DNA of 64,000 nt from Gemmatimonadota bacterium. GTDB lineage: Bacteria > Gemmatimonadota > Gemmatimonadetes > Gemmatimonadales > Gemmatimonadaceae. Below, piece after piece: positions 19,401-27,230 of this stretch (the first letter of the stretch is position 1; the number at the start of each line of letters is the position of its first letter). A model generated the notes under the pieces. That model searched no databases. It had not been told where the DNA came from and saw only the letters and a list, made by a program, of their open reading frames with translations. The translations under genes were made by a program, and so were the position numbers. The DNA lies in assembly GCA_021299375.1 (NCBI GenBank), contig JAJTGR010000022.1, positions 80,334 through 144,333 of the forward strand, given 5' to 3'.

Positions 19401-21073
19401 GCCACAAGGTCACCGAACTCATTGCCCGCCTGCGACACAGTACGCCTGGCGTCGGGCTCATCTCGCCACCACCGCACCACGACATCTACAGCATCGAGGA
19501 TCTCGCGCAGCTGGTGCACGACCTCAAGACCGTGAATCCACGGGCGCGGGTGGGCGTGAAGCTGGTGGCCGAATCCGGTGTGGGGACCGTGGCCGCTGGT
19601 GTCGCCAAGGCTTTTGCCGACTACGTGCTGATTGCCGGCCACAACGGCGGTACCGGCGCCTCACCGCTTTCGAGCATCAAGTACGCCGGATCCCCGTGGG
19701 AGCTGGGGCTGGCCGAAGCGCAGCAGGTGCTGGTGGCCAACGGGCTCCGGCACCGCATCGAGGTTCGGGCCGACGGGGGCCTCAGGACCGGGCGTGACGT
19801 GATCATCGCGGCGCTGCTCGGTGCGGAAGCATATGGGTTCGGCACGGCCCCGCTTGTCGCCATGGGCTGCGACATGGCCCGCCAGTGCCACCTCAACACC
19901 TGCCCCACGGGCATTGCCACGCAGCGCGACGAGCTACGCGCCAGGTTCCGCGGCACCCCCGAGCAGGTCATCGCGTACTTCTCGCGCATCGCCGAGGACG
20001 TACGCACCGAATTGGCATTGCTGGGTGTGCGCTCGCTGGCCGACATCATCGGGCAGGTGGAGCGGCTGCAGCGAGCCGAGCGTCCGGAACTGCCACGGTC
20101 GACCATGCTCGACTTGTCGTTGGTGCTGGGTGTGCCGCGCCGCAGCGACGAACCCCGGGTTCGCACCGCCGTGCGGAACATCCGGCCCGGCGTGCAGGTG
20201 CTGGACGACCGGATCGTCGCCGATGCCGCGGTCGCGATCGAGACCGGCACCGCGTTTTGCGGGACGTATGAGGTCCGTAACCACCACCTGGCCGTGGGGA
20301 CGCGCCTGGCTGGTGCCCTCGCCGAGCGGTTCGGGGATGCCGGGTTGCCGGCCGGCACGGTGCACCTCACGTTCCACGGCAGCGCCGGACAGAGCTTCGG
20401 CGCCTTCGCGCTCCGGGGCATGCGCCTCGATCTCGACGGTGAGGCCAACGACTACGTGGGCAAGGGCCTCAACGGCGCCGAGATCACGGTCCGGCCATTC
20501 CGTAACGCGCGCTATCGGGGGGCGAGTCACCTCAACATGATCCTCGGCAACACCGTGCTGTACGGTGCCACCGACGGCCTGCTGTGTGCCGCCGGCCAGG
20601 CGGGCGATCGGTTCGCCGTGCGCAACTCCGGTGCGGCCGCGGTGGTGGAAGGGGTGGGCAACCACGCCTGCGAGTATATGACCGGCGGCGTGGTGGCCGT
20701 GCTCGGGCGCGCGGGGCGCAACTTCGGCGCCGGCATGTCCAACGGCCTGGCCTATGTCTTCGACGAGAACGATACCTTCGCGAGTCGCCTGAATCACGAG
20801 ATGGTGCTGCTGGCCGAACTCGACGCCGACGACCAACGGCTGCTGACACAGCTGCTCACCGTGCACCAGCAGCGTACGGGCAGCGCGCGGTCGCGGTGGC
20901 TGCTGGACGACTGGGAGCACCAGCACGCCCGCTGGCGCAAGGTCAAGCCGCGCGGGGCGCTGGAGCATGTGGCGCGCATCCGCGAGGCGTGGCTCACCCG
21001 GACCGCGACACTCGCCGGCGAGGTCCCGTCGGTGCCCGTACCGGCGCCGGCGGACCGTACCATGCGCTCGTAG
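16463..21073 (+). CDS. gltB: glutamate synthase, large (alpha) subunit
   Basis: 1536 residues. A 24-residue propeptide precedes the N-terminal nucleophile Cys25 in RDACGVGF, which marks the glutaminase class II domain (25-430). The central domain and FMN/synthase barrel follow, with GEGGEDPGHYHP and GHNGGTGASPLSSIKYAG. The 3Fe-4S cysteines are in CDMARQCHLNTCPTG. The C-terminal beta-helix is complete. It makes two glutamates from glutamine and 2-oxoglutarate. No gltD (small subunit) is next to it: the downstream gene is convergent. The small subunit must be elsewhere or the enzyme uses ferredoxin. ATG at 16463 is chosen since it gives a normal short propeptide. Confidence 0.95.
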   Translation: MRAHQARGSLSDDSVGSPYAPRDACGVGFIARQSGERTHEVVSLALEAAARLAHRGASATDNSADGAGMLTQIPRRLFILAASRLGIHLPADASIGVGMCFLPTDAQARAEAETLMRDVLLGDGLPVLGWRDVPVNPDVLGASARGAMPTIRQVLVGRPAGSDDDSWERQLYVARREMEHRALARGLEPFYVCSLSCRTVVYKGLLNGGQLGAFFPDLRDPAFETAIAVFHERYATNTMPRWELAQPFRLLAHNGEINTLWGNRNAMAMRGPLLDAPAFGPLADRVRDPIRPRGSDSASLDNALELLVRAGRSPVHATMMLVPQAWEKYPDVEPAVKAFYEYHQCVLEPWDGPAALAYSDGVQVAVSLDRNGLRPCRYKIRADGMVVAGSEVGIVDFDPRDVVETGKLGPGGVFLVDTAGKRIVRNLAAKREVATRRPYAKWIAQHMATLPTSDGTEPLVRSSDQLRASQLAFGYGHEDLRLVLEPMATTAAEVVWSMGDDAPLAVLSPSTPPLYAFFRQRFAQVTNPPMDSLRESMVMSLRMHLGRRGSPLVEKPAYARMLRIEHPVLLPEEMQALRTFPGFASATLDATFAAQSRPEGLEAALDSLCRRAEVAARKGARLLVLSDRKVSAERAPIPALLALGAVRQHLVRTGLRARVGLVIEAGDAMEQHHMAALFGYGAEAVHPWLAFETVATLFAEAHGKADADPERPGPALAQSRYRTAIEKGLLKVLAKMGISTLSSYCGAQTFDALGLGADVIDRCFAGTASPMGGLSLRELSEDVLLRHRRAYGPDGVALTGLPDHGRIRFRKDGEQHAWAPQTVLALQQAVGSARASRAGTSPDEAWRTFAERAAGGAPTTVRDLLTLRPASPIPLEQVEPMEAIRARFISSAMSLGALSPEAHETLTIAMNRMQARSNSGEGGEDPGHYHPTDGDRHDSRIKQVASARFGVTTEYLVRAEELEIKIVQGAKPGEGGQLPGHKVTELIARLRHSTPGVGLISPPPHHDIYSIEDLAQLVHDLKTVNPRARVGVKLVAESGVGTVAAGVAKAFADYVLIAGHNGGTGASPLSSIKYAGSPWELGLAEAQQVLVANGLRHRIEVRADGGLRTGRDVIIAALLGAEAYGFGTAPLVAMGCDMARQCHLNTCPTGIATQRDELRARFRGTPEQVIAYFSRIAEDVRTELALLGVRSLADIIGQVERLQRAERPELPRSTMLDLSLVLGVPRRSDEPRVRTAVRNIRPGVQVLDDRIVADAAVAIETGTAFCGTYEVRNHHLAVGTRLAGALAERFGDAGLPAGTVHLTFHGSAGQSFGAFALRGMRLDLDGEANDYVGKGLNGAEITVRPFRNARYRGASHLNMILGNTVLYGATDGLLCAAGQAGDRFAVRNSGAAAVVEGVGNHACEYMTGGVVAVLGRAGRNFGAGMSNGLAYVFDENDTFASRLNHEMVLLAELDADDQRLLTQLLTVHQQRTGSARSRWLLDDWEHQHARWRKVKPRGALEHVARIREAWLTRTATLAGEVPSVPVPAPADRTMRS

Positions 21074-21076
21074 CCG

Positions 21077-21107
21077 GCGTCGTGCGGGCGACACGCCCGC
21101 ACGACGC
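21077..21107. terminator. bidirectional hairpin between gltB and the Omp85-like gene
   Basis: A perfect 14-bp stem with a three-base ACA loop lies four bases after the gltB stop and 18 before the end of the convergent gene. GC-rich arms, no long T-run on either strand. Confidence 0.75.
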
Positions 21108-21124
21108 GCGTCAGGCCGCTGCGG

Positions 21125-23740
21125 CTACAGCGGTGCGCCGAGATAGAAGTCGGTGCGCCAGCCCCTGCTCGGGTAGAGCCCGCGCGCGATGTCCAGACGC
21201 AGCAGGCCATCGAGTGCACCGAACCCGAACCCGGCGCCGCGCTGGGGCTGGACCTGCCCGAAGGCTCTGCGGCTGCCGGCCCACCCAATGTCGTAGAACA
21301 CGACCGGGCGGACGGCACCAAGACCGCGCCCGAGTTCCGCACGCCCCAGCCAGAACGCGTCACCCGCCTGCGTCCCCGGCAGCTGCCCGCGCACGGTGCG
21401 CAAGCCGCCAACGTAGTAGCTGCGCTGGATCGGCACACGACCGAGCGCGCTGCCGATTGCCCCCGTGATGGCGCCGGTGAATCCGGCGAACGGGCGCGAC
21501 ACGGTGGTCTCGAAGGAGCCCCGCGCGTACTCGAAGGTCCCCGTCGCCGCCTCGGCCCGCGTCACCGAAACGAGGCGGAGCCCCTGCGGGCGGTCGATGA
21601 GGCTTCGGGCCCAGGTAGCCCTGACGCCGGTGAACGAGCCTGGCTCGGCCAGCTGGTTCCCGCGGAACCGACGGTCCCCGAACGCCCGAGCGAGCGAGAA
21701 CGTGTTGACCACGTCGGAGTCACCCGCGGTCCACTGCCGCTCGAGGAATAGCCCGTATTCCAGCGAGCCGCGGCGCTGCTCGCGGCGTTCCACCACTTCG
21801 ATGCCGTAACTCCGATAGTAGAAGCCCTCGTCGCGGCCATACAGGACCGCCGGCAGCGATGGGGCGAGGGTCAGGGCCCCCGCCCACTCGGGGTTCATCG
21901 CATTGAGACGGTGATACGCACTCGCCGTGACGGTCCGCGCGCCATTGCTGCGCGCGAGGGACAGCTCCCCATTCGCATGCCGGTCGGCGTGTCCGATGCG
22001 GCCCACGCCGCGCAGCGTGAATCCGGCGCCGAGCACCTGCTTCACCTCCACGCCGGCCGAGAGCCCTTCCACCCGATTGTACCGGAGAAGGTCGGAACCG
22101 AGGCGAACGGTTGGGCGCTGTGGCGCCCACGGCACCTGCAGGCCCATGCTCAGCGCATTCGCCAGCTGCTCGGCGCTGCGCAGGTCGAACAGCTCCTCAT
22201 CGCTGGCGGTTTCCGCTGGCAGCACCGGGGACTTGGCCAGTCGGTCCATGTCGCAGGGCATGTCGTAGGCGATGCGCAGCGTACGGTCGAAACGTTCCTC
22301 GACCCGGGTCCACGTGCTGTCGGCACGACACTGGGTCACCTTGCCGCGGCCGTACTTGCGCTGTTCGACCGAGTCGCGCGCGGCCGAGTCGGCGGGCGGC
22401 CGACGGCGCCCCCCACCAGGCGCAATGATGACCTCCACCCCGTTGTCGAGATCGACCTTGGCGGAGTCGCCTGCCGGGGCGGCCTCGAAGCGATTGCGCG
22501 CCGGTGGCAGGGTCGCGAGCGCGAAATCTCCGTCCACGTCCTCGTACGTGAACTTCTCGTCGATACGGAACGGGATGCGCATGAACATCACGTCCGCGCT
22601 GGCCGTGGCGCTGTGCGCGCGCGGCAGCCAGAACTTCCCCTTGTAGAGGGCGTACTCCACCGTGATGGCATCGAGCTTGGCGCGCATGGGGCGCATGGTG
22701 GCACTCACCCACGCCGGCACTTCCTCGGCGTCCTCGTCCGTCGCCCCGCGACGCCCGGCGGACGCCCGGGCCCGGACCCGGGCCCGCTCCAGACTGTCCG
22801 TGACGTACAGGTCTCGCGGCAGGCGGGCCCGCAGCACGGAATCCCGGACCGGGTCGAGGGTGGCGTTCTCCAGTAGATCCTTCTTGATCTCCTCGTTCGC
22901 CACGCCCCAGATGTCGATGTCGGTGGCGAGGCGGTAGGCGGCGCGCACGAGCTGCCCACCGTCGCGGTCGAACCAGAATGACCCCACGAAGGTGCGCCAG
23001 TCGGGTTTGCGGGCCGCGATGCGCAGCTCGCGCAACTTGATCACCCGGCCGTCCGGCAGCGTGATGTCGGCCGAATCGCCGATGTCGTAGCGGTAGAACC
23101 GCTCGGCACCACGCGCCAGCGGGTGGATGATGTCGCGCTCATCGACCTCGGTCTTCACGCGACCGAATTCGGACGAGGGAAACCAGAGCTGTTCACGCCC
23201 CGGGAAATACGGAATGGAGACCGCCGAGACGAAGTCACCGGCCACCTCGCTGGCCATCGGCACGGTCATGCGCGACCCGACGGGCCGGACCCGTACGCCC
23301 ACTTCGCGCCGCCAGGAGATCTCGGCGACGTTGTCGCCACGGAAGAACAGCTTTTCGAGACCGAGCCCCCGCGCGCCGAGGTGCACGGACATGCGCTGGG
23401 TGGTCGTGGCGCGGTACGAGCGCAGGGCACTGTCCTGCCGCTCACGGGCTTCACGCGCGCGATCGAACACGGCGCGGGCATCGGGGCTGCCGAAGGCCGA
23501 CGTGGCGGCCTCCTCCGCGAGGCGGGCCCGCGTGGCGCTGTCACCACCGAGCCGCTGCCGGTTGATCACGCGGGCATCGCGCACGACCTCGCGCACCGCC
23601 CGTCGCTGCTCGTCCGTCAGCGTGTCGCCGCGGGACGCGCTGTCACGACCGGCCGGCCGCGTCGAGGCGGTCTGCGCGCGCAGGTTGGCGGGCACCAAGG
23701 CGACCGCGAGCAGCAGTCCGGAAAGGAAGAGGCGACGCAT
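21125..23740 (-). CDS. BamA/TamA-like outer-membrane protein with unusual N-terminal domain
   Basis: 871 residues with a signal peptide ending LVPANLRAQ. The last ~320 residues look like an Omp85-type beta-barrel, with the typical YYVGGLRTVRGQ motif and an aromatic-poor but barrel-like C-terminus (FYLGAPL). The N-terminal half (about 45-540) lacks obvious POTRA repeats. It contains beta-rich text such as VGSFWFDRDGGQLVRAAYRL and EYALYKGKFWLPR, and resembles the DUF5686-like front of surface proteins in Bacteroidetes-type genomes. Transport or anchoring at the outer membrane is likely; the cargo is unknown. The ATG at 23738-23740 fits the leader. Divergent from the M20 gene pair with 166 bases between, in which no gene is seen. 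Confidence 0.75.
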   Translation of the reverse strand: MRRLFLSGLLLAVALVPANLRAQTASTRPAGRDSASRGDTLTDEQRRAVREVVRDARVINRQRLGGDSATRARLAEEAATSAFGSPDARAVFDRAREARERQDSALRSYRATTTQRMSVHLGARGLGLEKLFFRGDNVAEISWRREVGVRVRPVGSRMTVPMASEVAGDFVSAVSIPYFPGREQLWFPSSEFGRVKTEVDERDIIHPLARGAERFYRYDIGDSADITLPDGRVIKLRELRIAARKPDWRTFVGSFWFDRDGGQLVRAAYRLATDIDIWGVANEEIKKDLLENATLDPVRDSVLRARLPRDLYVTDSLERARVRARASAGRRGATDEDAEEVPAWVSATMRPMRAKLDAITVEYALYKGKFWLPRAHSATASADVMFMRIPFRIDEKFTYEDVDGDFALATLPPARNRFEAAPAGDSAKVDLDNGVEVIIAPGGGRRRPPADSAARDSVEQRKYGRGKVTQCRADSTWTRVEERFDRTLRIAYDMPCDMDRLAKSPVLPAETASDEELFDLRSAEQLANALSMGLQVPWAPQRPTVRLGSDLLRYNRVEGLSAGVEVKQVLGAGFTLRGVGRIGHADRHANGELSLARSNGARTVTASAYHRLNAMNPEWAGALTLAPSLPAVLYGRDEGFYYRSYGIEVVERREQRRGSLEYGLFLERQWTAGDSDVVNTFSLARAFGDRRFRGNQLAEPGSFTGVRATWARSLIDRPQGLRLVSVTRAEAATGTFEYARGSFETTVSRPFAGFTGAITGAIGSALGRVPIQRSYYVGGLRTVRGQLPGTQAGDAFWLGRAELGRGLGAVRPVVFYDIGWAGSRRAFGQVQPQRGAGFGFGALDGLLRLDIARGLYPSRGWRTDFYLGAPL

Positions 23741-23906
23741 GGGAACGGAGAGAAGACGCAGAAAGGAGACCGGCGGGTGGTCCACGCCACCGGGCGAATG
23801 GCTCATCGGGGACTACGGGCGCCCCGCGCGAGCGGTTTCCGCTTGCGAAACGTAACTTCGGGTAGTTGGACCCCGGCCCGCTGCCTTCCGTTTCAGGAGA
23901 CCCGAC

Positions 23907-25595
23907 GTGCGATTCCCCCCGCTGCTGTTCCGCTCGACCCGCCATCTGCCGGTGGCGGCCCTTCTCGCCAGTCTGAGCGCCGCCCCGGCGGCGGCCGTGG
24001 CGCAGGCGCCGGCTACGGCGGCCGGCACGCAGACCGCCGCGGAGGACCCCCGCCTGGCGAAGCTCAAGGACGAGGCGCTGCAGATGGTCCAGGCGCGGGC
24101 CAAGCAAGTCCAGGAGATCGTGGACATGCTCTTCTCCTTTCAGGAACTCGGGTTCCAGGAGTGGGAGTCGCAGAAGTACCTCACCGGCCTGCTTGAAAAG
24201 GAAGGCTTCAAGATCGAGCGCGGCGTCGCGGGCATTCCCACGTCGTGGACGGCGAAGTGGAGCTATGGCACCGGCAAGCCCGAGATTTCACTGGGCTCCG
24301 ACGTGGACGGGATCCCGCAGGCCAGCAACAAGCCCGGCGTGGGCTACCGCGACCCGATGGTGAGTGGCGGCCCGGGACATGGGGAAGGGCACAACTCGGG
24401 GCAAGCCGTCAACATCGTCGCGGCGATCGTCGTCAAGCAACTCATGCAGCGCGACAAGATCAACGGCACACTGCTGCTCTGGCCCGGCATTGCCGAGGAG
24501 CAGATGGCGGGCAAGGCGTTCCTGGTGCGCTCCGGGGTCTTCAAGAACACCGACGTCACGCTGTTCACGCACGTCGGCAACGATCTCGGGGTGTCGTGGG
24601 GCGCGAGCGGCTCGAGCGCCCTGCTGTCGGCGGAGTTCCGTTTCCGCGGGTCGAGCGCCCATGCCGCCGGGGCGCCGTGGCGCGGACAGAGCGCCCTCGA
24701 TGCCGTGATGCTCATGGCGCAGGGGTGGGAGTACCGCCGCGAGCACCTGCGCCTGCAGCAGCGCTCGCACTACGTGATCAAGGACGGCGGTGACCAGCCC
24801 AACGTCGTGCCGAGCACCGCGAGCATCTGGTTCTACTTCCGCGAGCAGGACTACCCGCGCACCATGGCGCTCTTCGAGACGGGCAAGAAGATCGCCGAAG
24901 GAGCGGCACTGATGACCGATACCAAGCTGGACACGGTCGTGATCCTCGGCTCCGGCTGGTCGGCACACTTCAGCAAGCCGATCGCCGAGGCGATGCACAA
25001 GAACATCCAGACCGTCGGTATGCCTCAGTGGGACGACAAGGACCAGACGCTGGCCAAGGGCATCCAGCGCGAGCTCGGCTCCCCCGACTTCGGCCTGTCC
25101 GATCAGGTGAACAAGGAGTTGCGCGGCGCCGAAACACCGCAGAACTGGATGGGTGGCGGCTCCGACGACATCGGTGATGTGGCGTGGAACGTGCCCACGA
25201 TCACCCTGCGCTTCCCCTCGAACATTCCGGGACTGCCCGGCCACAACTGGGCCAACGCCATTTCGATGGCGACGCCCATCGCGCACAAGGGCGCGCTGGC
25301 CGGGGCCAAGGTGCAGGCCCTGACGATGCTGGACATCATGCTGACGCCCAAGGTCGTCGCCGACGCGTGGGACTACTTCAACAATGTCCAGACGAAGAAC
25401 GTGAAGTACCAGCCGTTCATCCGCCCCTCCGACCAGCCGCCCATCTGGCTGAACGCCGACATCATGGCCAAGTACAAGCCGCAGCTGCAGAAGTTCTACT
25501 ACGACCCGAGCAAGTACAAGACGTACCTCGAGCAGCTCGGCATCGAGTACCCGACGGTGCGGCCGCTCGAGGCCAAACCGAAGGGTGACCACTGA
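23907..25595 (+). CDS. exported M20 amidohydrolase, AbgB-like
   Basis: 562 residues from a GTG at 23907 preceded by a clear CAGGAGA ribosome site. A signal peptide ends near AAVAQA. The body reads as the AbgB-type M20 family: LGSDVDGIPQASNKPG, GHGEGHNSGQAVN, WPGIAEEQMAGKAFLVR and the GGGSDDIGDVAW metal region. Length exceeds the usual ~480 owing to the leader and a C-terminal extension after residue 470. It probably removes an acyl or aminobenzoyl-type group from an amino acid or short peptide in the periplasm. The stop shares one base with the next M20 gene, so the pair is coupled. Confidence 0.88.
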   Translation: MRFPPLLFRSTRHLPVAALLASLSAAPAAAVAQAPATAAGTQTAAEDPRLAKLKDEALQMVQARAKQVQEIVDMLFSFQELGFQEWESQKYLTGLLEKEGFKIERGVAGIPTSWTAKWSYGTGKPEISLGSDVDGIPQASNKPGVGYRDPMVSGGPGHGEGHNSGQAVNIVAAIVVKQLMQRDKINGTLLLWPGIAEEQMAGKAFLVRSGVFKNTDVTLFTHVGNDLGVSWGASGSSALLSAEFRFRGSSAHAAGAPWRGQSALDAVMLMAQGWEYRREHLRLQQRSHYVIKDGGDQPNVVPSTASIWFYFREQDYPRTMALFETGKKIAEGAALMTDTKLDTVVILGSGWSAHFSKPIAEAMHKNIQTVGMPQWDDKDQTLAKGIQRELGSPDFGLSDQVNKELRGAETPQNWMGGGSDDIGDVAWNVPTITLRFPSNIPGLPGHNWANAISMATPIAHKGALAGAKVQALTMLDIMLTPKVVADAWDYFNNVQTKNVKYQPFIRPSDQPPIWLNADIMAKYKPQLQKFYYDPSKYKTYLEQLGIEYPTVRPLEAKPKGDH

Positions 25596-26920
25596 TGCGC
25601 GCGCGCGGTGTGCTGGCGGCCGTGGTGCTGATGTGCACCGGGACCGACCCCCTGCTCGCGCAGCAGCCCCCGTTCGACGCGGCCTTGCAGGCGGAGATCG
25701 ACCGACGCAGCGCCGCCATCGCCGACAAGGTGACGGCGTGGCGTCATGACATTCACCAGCACCCGGAGCTGGGCTATCAGGAGCACCGCACCGCCGCGCT
25801 CGTGGCGGCGCATCTCAAAGCCCTCGGCCTCGAGGTGCAGGAGAATGTGGGCGGCATCCCCGGCGTGGTGGGCATCCTGAAGGGCGGCAAGCCCGGCCCC
25901 ACCGTGGCGCTGCGCGCGGACATGGACGCGCTCCCTGTCACCGAGCTGGTGGACGTGCCCTTCAAGAGCACGGTGCGCACCGTGTACAACGGCGTGGAGA
26001 CAGGCGTGATGCATGCCTGCGGCCACGACATGCACACGGCCATGCTGATGGGCACGGCCGAGGTCCTGGCGGGGCTCAAGGCGAAGCTGCCCGGCACGGT
26101 GAAGTTCCTCTTCCAGCCGGCCGAGGAAGTGCCACCGCGCGGCGGCGCGCAACCGATGATCGATGCCGGCGTCATGCGGGGCGTGGATGGCGTATTCGGC
26201 CTGCATGTGGGGCCCGGCAAGCTCGGGGCGCTGAGCTATCGCCAGGGGGCGATCACCGCCGCCGCCGACGGCTTCCGCATCGTGGTGCATGGCAAACAGA
26301 CGCACGGGGCCGCCCCGGCACGTGGCGTGGACCCGATTGTGGTGAGCGCCGAGATCGTGACGGCACTCCAGACGATCGTGTCGCGCTCGGTCGACCTTGG
26401 CACCGGGCCGGCGGTGGTGACGGTGGGCGCCATTCACGGCGGGCTGCGCGAGAACATCATCCCCGACTCCGTCTGGATGATCGGCACCATTCGGACCTTC
26501 GAACCGGATACGCGACGCCTGATCGGCCAGCGCATGAAGACGCTGGCCACGAACATCGCGGCCGCGCACGGCGCGACGGCCGATGTGCAGGTCGACCTGG
26601 GCTACAGCAGCACCATCAATCACGGAGCCATGGTGACGCGGTTTTCACCGGTGTTGTCGCGGGTGGCCGGAGCGGCGGGCGCCATGGAATCCAAGTCCGC
26701 CTCGATGGCCGGTGAGGATTTCTCCCGCTTTGCGGAGCTGGCCCCGGGCTTCTTCTTCAATCTCGCCGTGACGCCGCCGGGTGTGGACCTGCAGACGGTT
26801 GCCAGCAATCACTCCCCGCTGTTTCAGGGCGACGACAGGGCGCTGCCTGTTGGCGTACGAGCCATGAGCAGCCTGGCGGTGGAGTTCCTCACGTCGGGAG
26901 GCGTGCCGCGGGTGCCGTAG
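25595..26920 (+). CDS. exported M20 amidohydrolase, hippurate-hydrolase/IAA-amino-acid-hydrolase-like
   Basis: 441 residues. Signal peptide ends at PLLAQ. M20D motifs are complete: WRHDIHQHPELGYQEH, LRADMDALPV, HACGHDMHTAMLMG, FQPAEE and MAGEDFSRF near the C-terminus. These give the cysteine/histidine/glutamate ligands of the two-metal site. It should hydrolyse N-acyl amino acids. The ATG at 25595 overlaps the stop of the preceding M20 gene by one base. The two are paralogues of different subfamilies and may work on related amides. A hairpin follows at 26945. Confidence 0.92.
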   Translation: MRARGVLAAVVLMCTGTDPLLAQQPPFDAALQAEIDRRSAAIADKVTAWRHDIHQHPELGYQEHRTAALVAAHLKALGLEVQENVGGIPGVVGILKGGKPGPTVALRADMDALPVTELVDVPFKSTVRTVYNGVETGVMHACGHDMHTAMLMGTAEVLAGLKAKLPGTVKFLFQPAEEVPPRGGAQPMIDAGVMRGVDGVFGLHVGPGKLGALSYRQGAITAAADGFRIVVHGKQTHGAAPARGVDPIVVSAEIVTALQTIVSRSVDLGTGPAVVTVGAIHGGLRENIIPDSVWMIGTIRTFEPDTRRLIGQRMKTLATNIAAAHGATADVQVDLGYSSTINHGAMVTRFSPVLSRVAGAAGAMESKSASMAGEDFSRFAELAPGFFFNLAVTPPGVDLQTVASNHSPLFQGDDRALPVGVRAMSSLAVEFLTSGGVPRVP

Positions 26921-26944
26921 CGCAGACCGCAGGCGCGCACCAGG

Positions 26945-26974
26945 GTGGCCGGCACGTTCGAGCGTGTCGGCCAC
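26945..26974 (+). terminator. hairpin after the M20 pair
   Basis: A 12-bp stem with one G-T pair (left arm GTGGCCGGCACG, loop TTCGAG) followed by GTTTCATT on the plus strand. It ends the M20 operon. The rest of 26921-27230 has no gene; it holds this hairpin and the promoter match at 27146. Confidence 0.65.
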
Positions 26975-27145
26975 GTTTCATTCCCGGCACACAGGTCACG
27001 GGGCCCGGTGGTCCCTGCGGTGCGCGTTCGCCAGCCGCGTCACGGCCTGGGCACCGATCGTCTCGAGAAGGCGCATCGACCGCCGAGTCCGCGCTCGCCC
27101 CCGAGCGTCGGACGCGGATCGGCGGATGCGTGAGATCGCCCCCGC

Positions 27146-27173
27146 TCAAGTCCAGTGATCCACGTGCCGATAC
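27146..27173 (+). promoter_or_regulatory. possible sigma-28 (FliA-type) promoter of the chemotaxis operon
   Basis: TCAAGTCC at 27146-27153 and GCCGATAC at 27166-27173 resemble the flagellar sigma consensus TAAAGTTT and GCCGATAA, with 5 of 8 and 7 of 8 matches. The spacer is 12 rather than 11 bases. It lies 58 bases before the cheA start. It is a plausible site, but single and untested. Confidence 0.4.
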
Positions 27174-27230
27174 CCCCCGGTACACCAGCGACGCCGTTGG
27201 CATCTGCTCCCCGTGTGTACCGGGGTCCCG

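Noticed and set aside
16709..19642. 977-codon open frame antisense to gltB
   Set aside because: It is the mirror of a clear, full-length enzyme in GC-rich DNA. The predicted product is His/Arg/Ala-rich with no fold or motif.
24288..25592. 434-codon minus-strand frame over the first M20 gene
   Set aside because: The plus strand encodes a typical M20 enzyme with leader and ribosome site.
26921..27230. Small gene between the M20 pair and cheA
   Set aside because: Only short, low-complexity frames without ribosome sites; a hairpin and promoter match explain the space better.
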